This document shows, in pieces, positions 1-7,337 of a stretch of 12,047 nt of DNA. The notes beneath the pieces are model-generated. The model worked only from the letters and a program-made list of their open reading frames with translations, was not told the origin of the DNA and made no database searches. The position numbers and the translations under genes are program-made. Within the stretch, counting starts at the first letter, position 1. Every line of letters begins with the position of its first letter. The DNA is taken from NCBI GenBank assembly GCA_035345935.1, contig DAORDK010000091.1, positions 1 through 12,047 on the forward strand, read 5' to 3'. This stretch comes from SSSZ01 sp035345935. Its GTDB lineage: Bacteria; Pseudomonadota; Gammaproteobacteria; Burkholderiales; Rhodocyclaceae.

Positions 1-41
<41 letters not shown>

Positions 42-59
42 AGGTGCGAAGAGCGCCGC

Positions 60-87
60 ATTTTAAAGGAAAACCTCAGGATGTCAA
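60..87 (-). promoter_or_regulatory. Promoter of the tRNA-Leu gene, overlapping the rnr start codon
   Basis: On the minus strand there is a perfect -35 hexamer TTGACA (87-82), a 16-nt spacer and a -10 hexamer TAAAAT (65-60). The discriminator after the -10 is GC-rich (GCGGCGC), which is typical of stable-RNA promoters under stringent control. Transcription would begin near position 53, about 12 nt before the mature tRNA. The -35 box covers the last two bases of the rnr ATG and its second codon, and the spacer covers the rnr ribosome binding site. The sequence match is direct; stringent control is inferred. Confidence 0.75.
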
Positions 88-2435
88 GAAAGAAGCTCTC
101 CAAGGCTCGCCAAAGCGATCCCTTCTTCAATCGGGAGTCCCAGCGTTACGAAACTCCGCTGCCCTCGCGCGAATTCATTGCCCAGACCCTTGAGGATGAG
201 GGGCGGCCCGTCACTTTCGACGAACTGGCGGGCCTGCTCGACGTGAGTTCCCACGAACGGGAGATGTTCCAGCGTCGCCTGGCTGCCATGGAGCGGGAAG
301 GCCAGTTGATGAAGAACCGCAAGGGTGCCTATATTCTTCCCGAGCGAGCGAGTCTCATTCCCGGAAGAATTCAGGGGCATCCCGACGGCTACGGCTTTCT
401 GGTGCCCGACGACGGCAGTGCCGATGTCTTCCTCGACCAGCATCAGATGGGCAAGGTGCTCCATGGCGATCGCGCCTTGGTCCGCATCAGCGGCGTGGAC
501 CGCAAGGGACGCCCGGAAGGCGGCATCGTCGAAGTCACCGAGCGGGCCAACAGCCGGGTGGTGGGCCGGGTGTTCGTCGAGCACGGGGTGGTCTTCGTGG
601 TGCCGGAGAATCGCCGTATCGCCCAGGACATCCTGGTGCCGCCGGAAAAGAAAGGCAAGATCAAGCCGGTCGCCGGTCAGGTGGTCATGGTCGAGATCAT
701 CGAACAGCCCAGCAAGTATTCCCAACCTATCGGCCGGATCACCGAGGTGCTGGGCACCTACGCCGATCCGGGCATGGAAATCGAAATCGCGCTGCGCAAG
801 CACGATCTTCCCTTCGAATTCTCCAAGGCGGCCCAGGCCGAGAACAAGGCCACTCCAGACCGGGTGAAGAAGACCGACCTGAAGGGCCGCGAGGATTTGC
901 GTGGGCTGCCCCTGGTGACCATAGACGGCGAGACCGCGCGGGATTTCGACGACGCGGTCTATTGCGCCAAGCAGGGCCGAGGCTGGCGACTGGTCGTGGC
1001 GATTGCCGACGTCTCCCATTATGTCAAGCCGGGCATGGCCCTGGACAAGGAGGCGCGGGAGCGGGGCAATTCGGTCTATTTTCCTCGCCGCGTCATTCCC
1101 ATGCTGCCGGAGAAACTGTCCAACGGGATCTGCTCGCTGAACCCTGAGGTCGATCGATTGGCCATGGTGTGCGACATGAGCATCAGCGCCGCCGGCAAGA
1201 TCGGCGCTTACCGCTTCTACCCGGCGGTCTTCCGATCCCACGCCCGATTGACCTACACCCAGGTGTGGGAGTGGCTTTCCGGGGCAGCCGTGCCGGAAAG
1301 CGATGTCCATCGCGCTCTGCAACCGGACCTGACCCACCTCTACAAGCTTTACCAGATCCTGCACCTTGCTCGGGGCCGGCGCGGCGCCATCGATTTCGAG
1401 ACCACCGAGACCCGCATGGTCTTCAACGATCAGGGCAAGATCGACGCCATCGTCCCGGTGGTGCGGAATGACGCCCATCGGTTGATCGAAGAATGCATGC
1501 TGGCCGCCAATGTCTGCGCCTCCGATTTCCTCGCCGAGCATCGCCAGACCTGCTTGTATCGGGTCCACGCGGGACCTTCCGAGGAAAAACTCCGGAACCT
1601 GCGCTCCTTCATGGCCGAATTCGGCCTCGCCCTGGGGGGCGGCGAAGACCCCAAGGCCAAGGACTACGCCCAGCTCCTGGAAAAGGTCAAATTGCGGCCT
1701 GATTTCCTGCTCCTCCAGACGGTCATGCTGCGTTCCCTCAAGCAAGCCCTCTACAGCCCCGACAATGTCGGCCACTTCGGACTGGCCTACGAGCACTACA
1801 CCCATTTCACCTCGCCGATCCGCCGCTATCCGGATCTCCTCGTCCACCGCGCCATCAAGGCCGTCCTCGCCGGCGAACGCTATCACCCCGAAGGCAATTG
1901 GGACGACATCGGTCTGCACTGCTCGGCGACCGAGCGGCGCGCCGACGAGGCGACCCGGGACGTCGAGAATTGGCTCAAGTGTTACTACATGAAGGAACGC
2001 ATTGGCGAAGTCTTCGACGGTACCATCTCGGCGGTCACTGCCTTCGGCATCTTCGTCGCCCTCGACGCGGTTTATGTCGAGGGCCTGGTGCACGTTTCGG
2101 AGTTGGGTGCCGACTACTTCCAGTTCGACCCCATCAAGCACCAGATGCTGGGGGAACGCACGGGACAGCGCTTTCGCCTCGGCGACCGGGTACGGGTCAA
2201 GCTGGTGCGGGCCGATCTGGAGAGCAACAAGATCGATTTCGTTCTGGCGAGCACCGCAGTTGGCCGAGGGCCGGTCGTCCCCTCGGTTGCGGCGGCGGCT
2301 GCACCCGAGGTTGCCCGAAGCAAGGCGCAAGGGACCCGCAAGTCGGAGGCCAAGAGAACCGCTCCCCGGCATTCGGCACCGGAAGTAAAGCCCGCCACTA
2401 AGAGCAAGTCCAAGGTGGCGCGCAAGCGCCCCTGA
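81..2435 (+). CDS. rnr: Ribonuclease R (3'-5' exoribonuclease, RNB family)
   Basis: RNase R is a processive Mg2+-dependent 3'-5' exoribonuclease. It degrades structured RNA and works in rRNA and mRNA quality control, including with tmRNA/SmpB. The 784 residues show the full family order: an N-terminal winged-helix region (about 25-90), cold-shock/OB domains (about 93-240, with GYGFLVPDDG), the RNB catalytic domain (about 265-595), an S1 domain (about 643-727) and a Lys/Arg-rich tail (about 735-784). The catalytic aspartates are in IDGETARDFDDA: D282, D288, D290 and D291. A second signature, FTSPIRRYPDLLVHR, starts at residue 576. E. coli RNase R is about 813 residues, so this protein is full length; the S1 domain and basic tail distinguish it from RNase II. 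AAGGA at 66-70, 10 nt before the ATG, is a slightly distant ribosome binding site. No plus-strand promoter is evident in the short space after the tRNA. Confidence 0.97.
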   Translation: MSRKKLSKARQSDPFFNRESQRYETPLPSREFIAQTLEDEGRPVTFDELAGLLDVSSHEREMFQRRLAAMEREGQLMKNRKGAYILPERASLIPGRIQGHPDGYGFLVPDDGSADVFLDQHQMGKVLHGDRALVRISGVDRKGRPEGGIVEVTERANSRVVGRVFVEHGVVFVVPENRRIAQDILVPPEKKGKIKPVAGQVVMVEIIEQPSKYSQPIGRITEVLGTYADPGMEIEIALRKHDLPFEFSKAAQAENKATPDRVKKTDLKGREDLRGLPLVTIDGETARDFDDAVYCAKQGRGWRLVVAIADVSHYVKPGMALDKEARERGNSVYFPRRVIPMLPEKLSNGICSLNPEVDRLAMVCDMSISAAGKIGAYRFYPAVFRSHARLTYTQVWEWLSGAAVPESDVHRALQPDLTHLYKLYQILHLARGRRGAIDFETTETRMVFNDQGKIDAIVPVVRNDAHRLIEECMLAANVCASDFLAEHRQTCLYRVHAGPSEEKLRNLRSFMAEFGLALGGGEDPKAKDYAQLLEKVKLRPDFLLLQTVMLRSLKQALYSPDNVGHFGLAYEHYTHFTSPIRRYPDLLVHRAIKAVLAGERYHPEGNWDDIGLHCSATERRADEATRDVENWLKCYYMKERIGEVFDGTISAVTAFGIFVALDAVYVEGLVHVSELGADYFQFDPIKHQMLGERTGQRFRLGDRVRVKLVRADLESNKIDFVLASTAVGRGPVVPSVAAAAAPEVARSKAQGTRKSEAKRTAPRHSAPEVKPATKSKSKVARKRP

Positions 2436-2524
2436 TCGGATCGCCGGCTGCACCCGGGGGAATTCAACTTGTTTGGCGCTATTGCCGTTAACCCCATTGA
2501 GTCGCCACTCCTGGGAGCGCCGCC

Positions 2525-2782
2525 ATGGTCCACACCTGTACCCCCGACACCGATCTCGACGAATTGATCGGGCAAGAGCAGTGGGAGGGCAATTGTCTCA
2601 GGTTTCGCTACGGCCCCCTGGCCACGGCCATGCGGACTGGGGACGAGCTCATTCTCGAAAACAGCGGCGCCCTTTCGGCCTTGATGTTGGCGAAAGTGCG
2701 CTTCATGTTGGGGGCCTTTTTCATCGACGACACCGCCGAGTTGGTGGAGCCCCAGGTCGGTTTCCACCTCACCTTGCGTTGA
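2525..2782 (+). CDS. Small protein resembling an internal block of NirQ/CbbQ/MoxR-type AAA ATPases; no catalytic motifs
   Basis: I do not recognise a named gene. The 85-residue product starts at an ATG with TGGGAG seven bases upstream, a good ribosome binding site. Residues 1-16 (CTPDTDLDELIG) resemble the strand after Walker A in AAA_5 proteins (C-x-E-D-T-x-x-x-D-L-x-G). GPLATAMRTGDELILEN resembles the Walker B block (GPL-x-x-A-x-R-x-G-x-x-x-L-D-E), and the end (DDTAELVEPQVGFHLTL) resembles the block before sensor 1 (TGE-V-x-x-HP-x-F-x-L). The Walker B acidic pair DE reads EN, and there is no Walker A, sensor 1 or arginine finger, so ATP hydrolysis is very unlikely. The ORF begins 89 bp after rnr and ends inside the would-be ATPase core. 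It could be a domesticated small protein, a relic, or a chance resemblance. The homology is judged by eye only. Confidence 0.6.
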   Translation: MVHTCTPDTDLDELIGQEQWEGNCLRFRYGPLATAMRTGDELILENSGALSALMLAKVRFMLGAFFIDDTAELVEPQVGFHLTLR

Positions 2783-2938
2783 ACTGGACCTGGTTCCCGT
2801 ATTCCCCGCACCCGGTGGAACGAAGGCATGGGATCGGGCGACGGAAGGAAGCTTTCCGACGGCCCTGAAGGCTTTCGGTGCGCCCGGCTTGCTTGCCAGC
2901 CCTGGCGCGGGTCGGGTCCCGCGATGAGAACTATTTGG

Positions 2939-2968
2939 CTGACGCCAATATTACCTTGGTAATATACT
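2939..2968 (+). promoter_or_regulatory. Likely promoter of the PAS-GGDEF-EAL gene
   Basis: In an AT-rich island within GC-rich DNA there is a -10-like TATACT at 2963-2968, 18 nt after CTGACG at 2939-2944, which matches TTGACA at four positions. Transcription would start near 2975 and give a leader of about 75 nt before the ATG at 3050. The -10 is good and the -35 is mediocre. A palindrome fills much of the spacer and overlaps the -10, so a regulator may compensate or repress. Confidence 0.5.
2948..2965. promoter_or_regulatory. Palindromic operator candidate ATATTACC-TT-GGTAATAT
   Basis: This is a perfect inverted repeat of two 8-bp arms around a 2-bp centre. It lies in the promoter spacer and covers the first three bases of the TATACT -10 box. 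A second, shorter inverted repeat, TTGGC-TGAC-GCCAA (2935-2948), abuts it and overlaps the -35. The position fits binding of a dimeric repressor or activator. The cognate regulator is not in this window and the motif matches no operator I can name. The following sequence has no U-run, so a terminator is unlikely. Confidence 0.55.
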
Positions 2969-3049
2969 CGCTCCCGAGCAGCCGTTGACGATCGGGGCAC
3001 GGGATGGCCCAGCACTCGGGACGCAGAGCACAGGGATGGCCGGGAAGCG

Positions 3050-5032
3050 ATGGACAGGACGCTGATTCGCCAGTTGAAGCGTAACCTCGGGATTCGGGAT
3101 GAAACCGAATTCTTGAGCCGGCTCGGCGATTTCAGATTGCGGTCGGCGGAAGTTCCCGGAATGGAAGCCCTTCTCTCGGCGCTTCCTCGCCTGTTGCTGG
3201 CAATCAGCCATACCTATGAGCAATACGAGCGCGATCTGGCGTTGCGGTCGCGCAGCCTGGAACTGTCGTCCCAGGAACTGACCGAGGCCAACGACAAGCT
3301 GCGCGCCGAAATCGCCGAAAGCCAGCAAAAGGAACGCAGCCTCCAGTTGGCAGCCAGCGTCTTTTCCCATGCCCGGGAAGGAATCATCATCACCGATTCC
3401 GATGGGCGGATTCTCGAGGTCAATGACAGCTTCACCCGGATCACCGGTTATTCCCGGGAGGAGGTGCTCGGCCAGACGCCCAGGGTGCTCAAGTCAGATC
3501 ATCATGGGCCCGAGTTCTACGCGGACCTCTGGAAATCACTCGTGGAGTTGGGCCACTGGCGCGGGGAAGTGTGGAATCGTCGAAAATCCGGCGAGGTCTA
3601 TGCCGATCTGCGCACCATCAGCGCAGTGAAGGACGCCGAAGGTCGGACGGTGAACTATGTCGCGCTCTTCACCGACGTCACCGCCATGAAGGAACATCAG
3701 CGTCAGCTCGAGCGCATGGCCCATTACGATGCGCTCACCGGGCTTCCCAATCGGGTATTGCTGGCGGAGCGCCTGCGTCAGGCCATGGCGGGGAGCCGAA
3801 GGTCGGGGGCGTCGCTGGCGGTGGTCTTCCTCGACCTCGACGGATTCAAGGCGATCAACGACCAGCATGGCCATGCCTTCGGAGATTCCCTTCTGATTGC
3901 CATCGCACGGCGCATGGGTGCGGAACTGCGCGCCGAAGATACTCTTGCCCGATTGGGTGGCGACGAATTCGTTGCGATTCAGACCGGGATGAAGCGCCCG
4001 GAGGATATCGAGCACTTCGTTCGGCGCCTTCTGGCGGCGGCATCGGCACCGGTGACAGTGGACGGGTACGCGCCCCGGCACATCTCCGCGAGCATCGGAG
4101 TCACGATCTATCCCCAGGACGATTCCGATGCCGATCAACTGATCCGCCATGCCGACCAGGCGATGTACGCCGCCAAGCAGGCTGGCAAGAACCGCTATCA
4201 GATTTTCGATATCGAGCGCCACGTGGCCGTACAGTCCCAGCTCCAGAGCATCGAAACCCTTCGCCAGGCTTTGGCTTTGGGACAATTCGTCCTCCACTAC
4301 CAGCCCAAGGTCAATCTGCGGACCGGGGCAGTGGTCGGCGCCGAGGCGCTGATTCGCTGGCTGAATCCCGAGCAGGGACTGCTTCCTCCGGGAGCCTTCC
4401 TGCCACTCATCGACGGACACCCCCTCGCCATTGCCGTCGGGGAATGGGTGATTCGGCAGGCGATCGCCCAGAGCAGCCTTTGGCAAGCCGAGGGGCTGAT
4501 ATTGCCGGTGAGCGTCAATGTCGGCGGCGAACAACTCCAACAGGCCGATTTTCCGTCCCGCGTCGCGGCGCTGCTGGCGGAGCATCCTGAGTTTCCGCCC
4601 GACCACCTCGAATTCGAAATTCTGGAGACCAGCGCTCTCGAGGATATCGCCAAGGTCACGGAAGTCATGTATGGCTGCCGGGAGTTGGGCGTCAGATTCG
4701 CCCTTGACGATTTCGGTACCGGATATTCGTCGTTGACCTATCTGAAACGTCTGCCGGCCGATGTCCTCAAAATTGACCGCAGCTTCGTGAGCAGCCTGCA
4801 CGAGGCCCCTGAAAATCTGGCCATCGTCGAAGGGGTGGTCGGACTCGCGCGGGCCTTCTCGCGCGGGGTCATCGCCGAGGGGGTCGAGAGTGCTGCCCAG
4901 GGTGAAGTCCTTCTTGAGCTCGGCTGTGAAATCGCTCAAGGCTATGCCCTGGCCCGCCCCATGCCGGCGGCCGAAATCCCCCGCTGGATCGCCCTCCGCA
5001 CGGGAGCCATATTCTTGCGCGAGGCGGCCTGA
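3050..5032 (+). CDS. PAS-GGDEF-EAL protein: putative bifunctional diguanylate cyclase / c-di-GMP phosphodiesterase
   Basis: This protein makes and/or breaks the second messenger c-di-GMP. Its 660 residues hold an N-terminal helical region with a likely coiled coil (about 53-98), a PAS domain (about 99-215, GIIITDSDGRILEVND), a GGDEF domain (about 222-385) and an EAL domain (about 405-650). The cyclase motif GGDEF (303-307) is intact, preceded by an RxxD inhibitory site (RAED, 294-297). The EAL domain keeps EAL (432-434), the ETSAL glutamate, DDFGTGYSS (from 553), K574 and D576 in LKIDRSF, E610 and E613 in AEGVES, and QGY (630-632), so both active sites look competent. No membrane segment is visible, so the input is probably cytoplasmic. 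The start is the only nearby in-frame ATG; GGGAAG is just 2 nt upstream of it, a tight spacing. Which activity dominates cannot be told from sequence. Confidence 0.93.
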   Translation: MDRTLIRQLKRNLGIRDETEFLSRLGDFRLRSAEVPGMEALLSALPRLLLAISHTYEQYERDLALRSRSLELSSQELTEANDKLRAEIAESQQKERSLQLAASVFSHAREGIIITDSDGRILEVNDSFTRITGYSREEVLGQTPRVLKSDHHGPEFYADLWKSLVELGHWRGEVWNRRKSGEVYADLRTISAVKDAEGRTVNYVALFTDVTAMKEHQRQLERMAHYDALTGLPNRVLLAERLRQAMAGSRRSGASLAVVFLDLDGFKAINDQHGHAFGDSLLIAIARRMGAELRAEDTLARLGGDEFVAIQTGMKRPEDIEHFVRRLLAAASAPVTVDGYAPRHISASIGVTIYPQDDSDADQLIRHADQAMYAAKQAGKNRYQIFDIERHVAVQSQLQSIETLRQALALGQFVLHYQPKVNLRTGAVVGAEALIRWLNPEQGLLPPGAFLPLIDGHPLAIAVGEWVIRQAIAQSSLWQAEGLILPVSVNVGGEQLQQADFPSRVAALLAEHPEFPPDHLEFEILETSALEDIAKVTEVMYGCRELGVRFALDDFGTGYSSLTYLKRLPADVLKIDRSFVSSLHEAPENLAIVEGVVGLARAFSRGVIAEGVESAAQGEVLLELGCEIAQGYALARPMPAAEIPRWIALRTGAIFLREAA

Positions 5033-5081
5033 CGGGGCTGCCGTCCATGGAACAGCAGGGTCCGCGGGCGCCGGCTCGGGT

Positions 5082-5087
5082 TAGAAT
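5082..5087 (+). promoter_or_regulatory. Possible -10 box (TAGAAT) of an rlmB-pepD promoter
   Basis: TAGAAT lies in GGTTAGAATATCG, 27 nt before the rlmB start. The same -10 in similar context (GGCTAGAATACGG) lies upstream of gltX in this window. No convincing -35 hexamer sits 16-18 nt upstream, so the call is tentative. If real, rlmB and pepD have their own transcript rather than relying on read-through from the GGDEF-EAL gene. Confidence 0.4.
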
Positions 5088-5114
5088 ATCGCTCCTGTCG
5101 ACCTGAGAGTCCGC

Positions 5115-5846
5115 ATGTCGTCCCGCCTGATCTACGGCTTCCACGCCATTGTCGCCAAACTTCGCCATGACCCGGACTCGATCAAGGAAATCTTCGTCGA
5201 CGCCGAGCGTCAGGATGCCCGTGCGAAGGAGTTGCTGAAGCACGCCGATCTTCAGGGGGTGAAGGTGATCGCGAGCGACGGCAAGCGCCTCGACGGCATG
5301 CTGCCCGGTGCGCGCCACCAGGGCGTCGTCGCCCGCATCGAAGGCGGGCGGCAGGTGGCCCACCTGGACGACGTTCTCGATACCCTGGAAGAACCCGCCT
5401 TTCTCCTCGTCCTCGACGGCGTCACTGACCCCCGCAACCTGGGAGCCTGCCTGCGGGTGGCCGACGCCGCGGGCGTCCACGCGGTGATCGCCCCCAAGGA
5501 CCGGGCGGTCGGACTTACCGACGTGGCGGTCAAGGCCGCCAGCGGTGCAGCCGAAACCACGCCTTACGTGATGGTCACCAACCTTGCCCGCACCTTGCGG
5601 GAATTGAAGGAACGGGACATCGCCGTGATCGGAACTGCGGGCGAGGCGAATAGCGACCTTTACGCCGCCGAGTGGCCTGCGGCGAGCGCGTGGGTCATGG
5701 GAGCGGAAGGCGAGGGGCTGCGCCGGCTGACGCGGGAAACCTGCGATACGCTGGTGCGCATTCCGATGTTCGGTGCGGTCGAGAGTCTTAATGTATCGGT
5801 GGCCGCCGGAGTCTGTCTTTTCGAGGCGCGGCGCCGCCGCGGATGA
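5115..5846 (+). CDS. rlmB: 23S rRNA (guanosine-2251-2'-O)-methyltransferase RlmB
   Basis: RlmB uses S-adenosylmethionine to 2'-O-methylate G2251 in the peptidyl-transferase P-loop of 23S rRNA. The 243-residue product has the same length as the E. coli enzyme. It carries an N-terminal substrate-binding domain (about 1-75, starting LIYGFHAIVAKL) and a SPOUT/TrmD-fold catalytic domain with three family motifs: DPRNLGACLR (105-114), VMGAEGEGLR (194-203) and IPMFGAVESLNVSVAAG (216-232). The last motif forms part of the knotted SAM site. In many proteobacteria rlmB directly follows rnr; here the two are separated by a small ORF and a c-di-GMP gene. Its stop overlaps the pepD start by 4 bp (ATGA), which suggests translational coupling. 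TrmH and other SpoU members are alternatives, but the N-terminal domain and length favour RlmB. Confidence 0.95.
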   Translation: MSSRLIYGFHAIVAKLRHDPDSIKEIFVDAERQDARAKELLKHADLQGVKVIASDGKRLDGMLPGARHQGVVARIEGGRQVAHLDDVLDTLEEPAFLLVLDGVTDPRNLGACLRVADAAGVHAVIAPKDRAVGLTDVAVKAASGAAETTPYVMVTNLARTLRELKERDIAVIGTAGEANSDLYAAEWPAASAWVMGAEGEGLRRLTRETCDTLVRIPMFGAVESLNVSVAAGVCLFEARRRRG

Positions 5847-7324
5847 CCATGTCTGATTCCCCTTTCGCCGGACTGGAGCCGGCTGCCGTGTGGTCCCATT
5901 TCGCCACGCTCTGCGCCGTTCCCCGCCGCTCCAAGGAAGAAGGGGCTCTGCGGGACCGGCTGCTGGCGTGGGCGGAGGAGCGGGGTCTGGAAGCCCGGGT
6001 GGACGCCGCGGGAAATCTCCTGGTCCGTAAGCCGGCCAGCGCCGGCCGGGAAGGGCATCCCACGGTGGTGCTGCAGGCTCATTTGGACATGGTCTGTCAG
6101 AAGCAACCGGACTCGGATCACGATTTTTCCCGAGATCCCATCCGCCCGGTGTTGAAGGATGACTGGATGGTTGCCGAAACCACCACCCTGGGGGCCGACA
6201 ACGGGATCGGCGCCGCCCTGATCCTCGCCGCCCTCGAAGACCGTACGACGGTCCACGGTCCCCTGGAGGCTCTCCTCACCGTGGATGAGGAAGCCGGCAT
6301 GGGGGGAGCCCGCGGATTGGAGCCCGATCTTCTGGCCGGGCGCTTGCTCCTCAATCTCGATACCGAGGAATGGGGAGAGTTCTACGTGGGCTGTGCCGGC
6401 GGTCTCGACGTGAACGTAGAGCGCCGCGGCCCTGCCGAAATGCCCCCCGCCGGGCACCGGGCCTTCCGCATTGTGCTCTCCGGGTTGCAGGGCGGCCATT
6501 CGGGTATCGACATCCATCGCGGCCGCGGCAACGCGATCAAGCTTCTGGTCCGCATCCTGCGCGATCTCGAAGGGGAGGGGCTGCGCATTTCCGAATTGCG
6601 GGGTGGCACCGCCCGCAACGCCTTGCCGCGGGAATGCGAGGCCGTCGTCACGCTTCCCCTGGCCGGGGCGGCGGCGCTGGAATCGCGGCTGGCCGAGTGG
6701 CAGGCACTGCTGCGCCGGGAACTCGCCGGAGTGGACGAAGGATTGCGCCTCTCTGCCGCATTGGCCAGTCCCGGCCAAGTGATGGCTCCTTCCGAGCAGG
6801 CCATCTGGCTGGCCTCGCTGCACGCGGCACCCCAGGGCGTGCGGCGCATGAGCGTGGCAGTGCCCAACGTGGTCGAGACTTCCGACAATCTGGGGGTGGT
6901 GGAGTTGGGTCCGGACGGCGGTTCGTGCACCTTCATGGTCCGCTCGCTGAGCGATAGCGGCAGCGCCGCCTTGGCCGAAGAAATCGTCAGTCTCTTCGCC
7001 CTCTCCGGCACCCGGGCGACCCCCACGGGCCATTATCCGGGTTGGGCTCCGAATGCCGCTTCCCCCCTGCTGACGCGCTGCCTTGAAGTCTATCGCCGGG
7101 AATTCGGCGCCGATGCTGGAATCCAGGTCATTCACGCCGGCCTGGAGTGCGGTTTGATCGGCGCGCGCTTTCCGGGAATGGACATGGTCTCCTTCGGCCC
7201 CACCATCCGGGGTGCCCACGCCCCGGGCGAATCGGTCAAAGTGAGCTCGGTGGCACAGTGCTGGCAGCTTCTCAAAGCCATTCTTGCCGAGGCCGCCGGT
7301 CCGGACGCCAGCCCGTCAGGCTAA
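5843..7324 (+). CDS. pepD: Aminoacyl-histidine dipeptidase (cytosolic non-specific dipeptidase), M20 family PepD
   Basis: PepD is a cytosolic zinc dipeptidase that cleaves unblocked dipeptides, including Xaa-His. The 493 residues match the family length (E. coli about 485). The di-zinc ligands and catalytic residues fall at family positions: H80 and D82 in QAHLDM, D119 in LGADNGIG, the E149/E150 pair in VDEEAGMGG, D173 in LNLDTEE and H459 in GAHAPGES. LQGGHSGIDIHRGRGNAIK marks the start of the lid/dimerisation domain insertion. The start at 5843 overlaps the rlmB stop as ATGA; a second ATG at 5849 (giving MSDSP) is possible and would remove only two residues. The gene ends 4 bp from the convergent HDOD gene. 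The functional link to rlmB is probably only co-transcription. Confidence 0.95.
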   Translation: MTMSDSPFAGLEPAAVWSHFATLCAVPRRSKEEGALRDRLLAWAEERGLEARVDAAGNLLVRKPASAGREGHPTVVLQAHLDMVCQKQPDSDHDFSRDPIRPVLKDDWMVAETTTLGADNGIGAALILAALEDRTTVHGPLEALLTVDEEAGMGGARGLEPDLLAGRLLLNLDTEEWGEFYVGCAGGLDVNVERRGPAEMPPAGHRAFRIVLSGLQGGHSGIDIHRGRGNAIKLLVRILRDLEGEGLRISELRGGTARNALPRECEAVVTLPLAGAAALESRLAEWQALLRRELAGVDEGLRLSAALASPGQVMAPSEQAIWLASLHAAPQGVRRMSVAVPNVVETSDNLGVVELGPDGGSCTFMVRSLSDSGSAALAEEIVSLFALSGTRATPTGHYPGWAPNAASPLLTRCLEVYRREFGADAGIQVIHAGLECGLIGARFPGMDMVSFGPTIRGAHAPGESVKVSSVAQCWQLLKAILAEAAGPDASPSG

Positions 7325-7337
7325 GCCCTCAGCGGGC
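7311..7337. terminator. Weak stem-loop over the convergent pepD and HDOD-gene stop codons
   Basis: GCCCG (7311-7315) pairs with CGGGC (7333-7337), and AGG (7318-7320) can pair with CCT (7327-7329), separated by an internal loop. The structure covers both stop codons and the 4-bp gap between the two convergent genes. There is no U-run on either side, so intrinsic termination would be poor. I list it because it is the only candidate for transcript-end structure at this junction. Confidence 0.2.

Noticed and set aside
84..2453. A 789-codon open frame on the minus strand opposite rnr, and similar long frames opposite other genes (3536-4939, 5660-7219, 7284-8474, 10770-11891)
   Set aside because: The sense-strand genes are unmistakable and full length. 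The antisense frames have no recognisable domains and are the usual by-product of codon bias in GC-rich DNA.
2473..2868. A 131-codon plus-strand frame overlapping the small AAA-like ORF
   Set aside because: It has no ribosome binding site I can see and a composition rich in Arg, His and Pro typical of a shifted frame. The overlapping 85-codon ORF has a good ribosome binding site and family-like blocks.
2856..2878. Imperfect hairpin CCGA-cg-GCC...GGC-tt-TCGG as a terminator for the small ORF
   Set aside because: Short interrupted stem and no U-run after it; not distinguishable from chance in GC-rich DNA.
2608..3015. A 135-codon minus-strand frame across the small ORF and the intergenic region
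   Set aside because: No recognisable domain, no ribosome binding site evidence, and it runs through the promoter and palindrome of the GGDEF-EAL gene.
2435..3049. Possibility that the small AAA-like ORF is the remains of a longer ATPase gene
   Set aside because: rnr ends 89 bp upstream, leaving no room for a Walker A region, and translation past the stop at 2782 shows no ATPase-like sequence.
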